Source of the DNA: Bacteriovoracaceae bacterium | GTDB taxonomy: Bacteria > Bdellovibrionota > UBA1018 | Direction: 5' to 3' | Assembly: GCA_947500275.1 (NCBI GenBank) | Contig: CANMSW010000035.1 | Coordinates: 1 to 12,656 of the forward strand | DNA length: 12,656 nucleotides | Shown here: positions 12,497 to 12,656 of the stretch, piece by piece | Position numbering within the stretch: position 1 is the first letter of the stretch | Layout of the letters: every line of letters starts with the position of its first letter | Notes under the pieces: generated by a model | The model's input: only the letters and a program-made list of their open reading frames with translations | Database searches by the model: none | Told to the model about the DNA's origin: nothing | Made by a program: the position numbers and the translations under genes

Positions 12497-12656
12497 TCAA
12501 ATTGTGAGGATAGGCTTACCGGCCTTTCTCAGGCGCTTTTTGGGGACAGACTCGCGGGTTTCGATGGCTTCGCGTTTGGGGACAGACTCGCGGGTTTCGA
12601 TGGCTTCGCGTTTGGGGACAGACTCGCGGGTTTCGATGGCTTCGCGTTTGGGGACA
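12497..12656 (-). CDS. Possible partial CDS with 12-residue repeats (runs off the right edge)
   Basis: On the minus strand one frame is open from the window edge to TGA at 12497-12499. It reads as perfect KREAIETRESVP repeats followed by a basic tail KKRLRKAGKPILTI. It would be the C-terminus of a gene upstream of the PilW-like gene in the same operon, ending 55 bases before its start. However, the 36-bp array is open in all six frames, so openness is weak evidence. The other two minus frames end in KSA and KGR. The array may equally be non-coding. Confidence 0.25.
   Translation of the reverse strand, partial: VPKREAIETRESVPKREAIETRESVPKREAIETRESVPKKRLRKAGKPILTI
12542..12656. repeat. 36-bp tandem array containing the GGGGACAGACTC core, incomplete at right edge
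   Basis: GGGGACAGACTC recurs at 12542, 12578, 12614 and 12650, exactly every 36 bp, and the units between are identical. Each unit continues GCGGGTTTCGATGGC then TTCGCGTTT. At least three full units are visible and a fourth begins. There are no variable spacers, so it is not a CRISPR. The unit extends the TTGGGGACAGACTC(T/G)CGGGTTT form found between pilT and pilC. The period is a multiple of three and all six frames lack stops. Confidence 0.95.

Noticed and set aside
12542..12656. CRISPR array, because the unit is 36 bp and repeated
   Set aside because: The units are contiguous and identical with no variable spacers, and the core recurs alone elsewhere in the window.

Overview
The window is a bacterial chromosomal segment built around a type IV pilus (T4P) locus. 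It looks Gram-negative and delta-proteobacterial in the old sense, most likely Bdellovibrionota/Oligoflexia-like. That placement is an inference from three things: the pilB-pilT-pilC order followed by a sigma-54 activator and then the pilin (a Myxococcus/Bdellovibrio-style layout), ribF next to it, and a REP-associated transposase of a type I associate with that group. Nothing in the window fixes the species.

Left part (1-3161). After about 400 bp with no recognisable gene comes a stand-alone response-regulator receiver protein (+). It converges on a minus-strand pair made of a ParA-family ATPase and a small basic protein (no ParB is visible). The bifunctional riboflavin kinase/FAD synthetase gene ribF (+) diverges from the ParA gene.

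Centre (3212-8551). A hairpin and a candidate promoter precede the motor operon: pilB (extension ATPase), pilT (retraction ATPase), pilC (inner-membrane platform) and a sigma-54-dependent activator whose start overlaps the pilC stop. The activator has AAA+ and Fis-type HTH domains but no receiver domain, and no PilS-like sensor kinase is present.

Right part (8548-12656). An apparently intact HUH/Y1 REP-associated tyrosine transposase (RAYT, -) sits between the activator and the pilin gene. pilA (+) has a candidate -24/-12 promoter, a G10 tract in its coding sequence and a good terminator. Facing it is a minus-strand pair of pilus-associated genes: a PilW-like minor prepilin with a duplicated Cys-rich tail, and a pilin-like membrane protein ending in a dockerin-like EF-hand pair. 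A third, partial ORF may lie upstream and leave the window on the right.

The most unusual feature is a repeat family with core GGGGACAGACTC, whose palindromic form is GGGGAGTCTGTCCCC. At least eleven copies occur: between pilT and pilC, three times in frame inside the activator gene, just upstream of the RAYT, in frame inside the dockerin-protein gene, and as a 36-bp tandem array at the right edge. The 15-mer has no stop codon in any of its six frames, so it can lie inside genes without breaking them. Together with the RAYT this looks like an active or recently active REP/RAYT system colonising a pilus locus. The G10 tract suggests that the pilin itself may be phase-variable.
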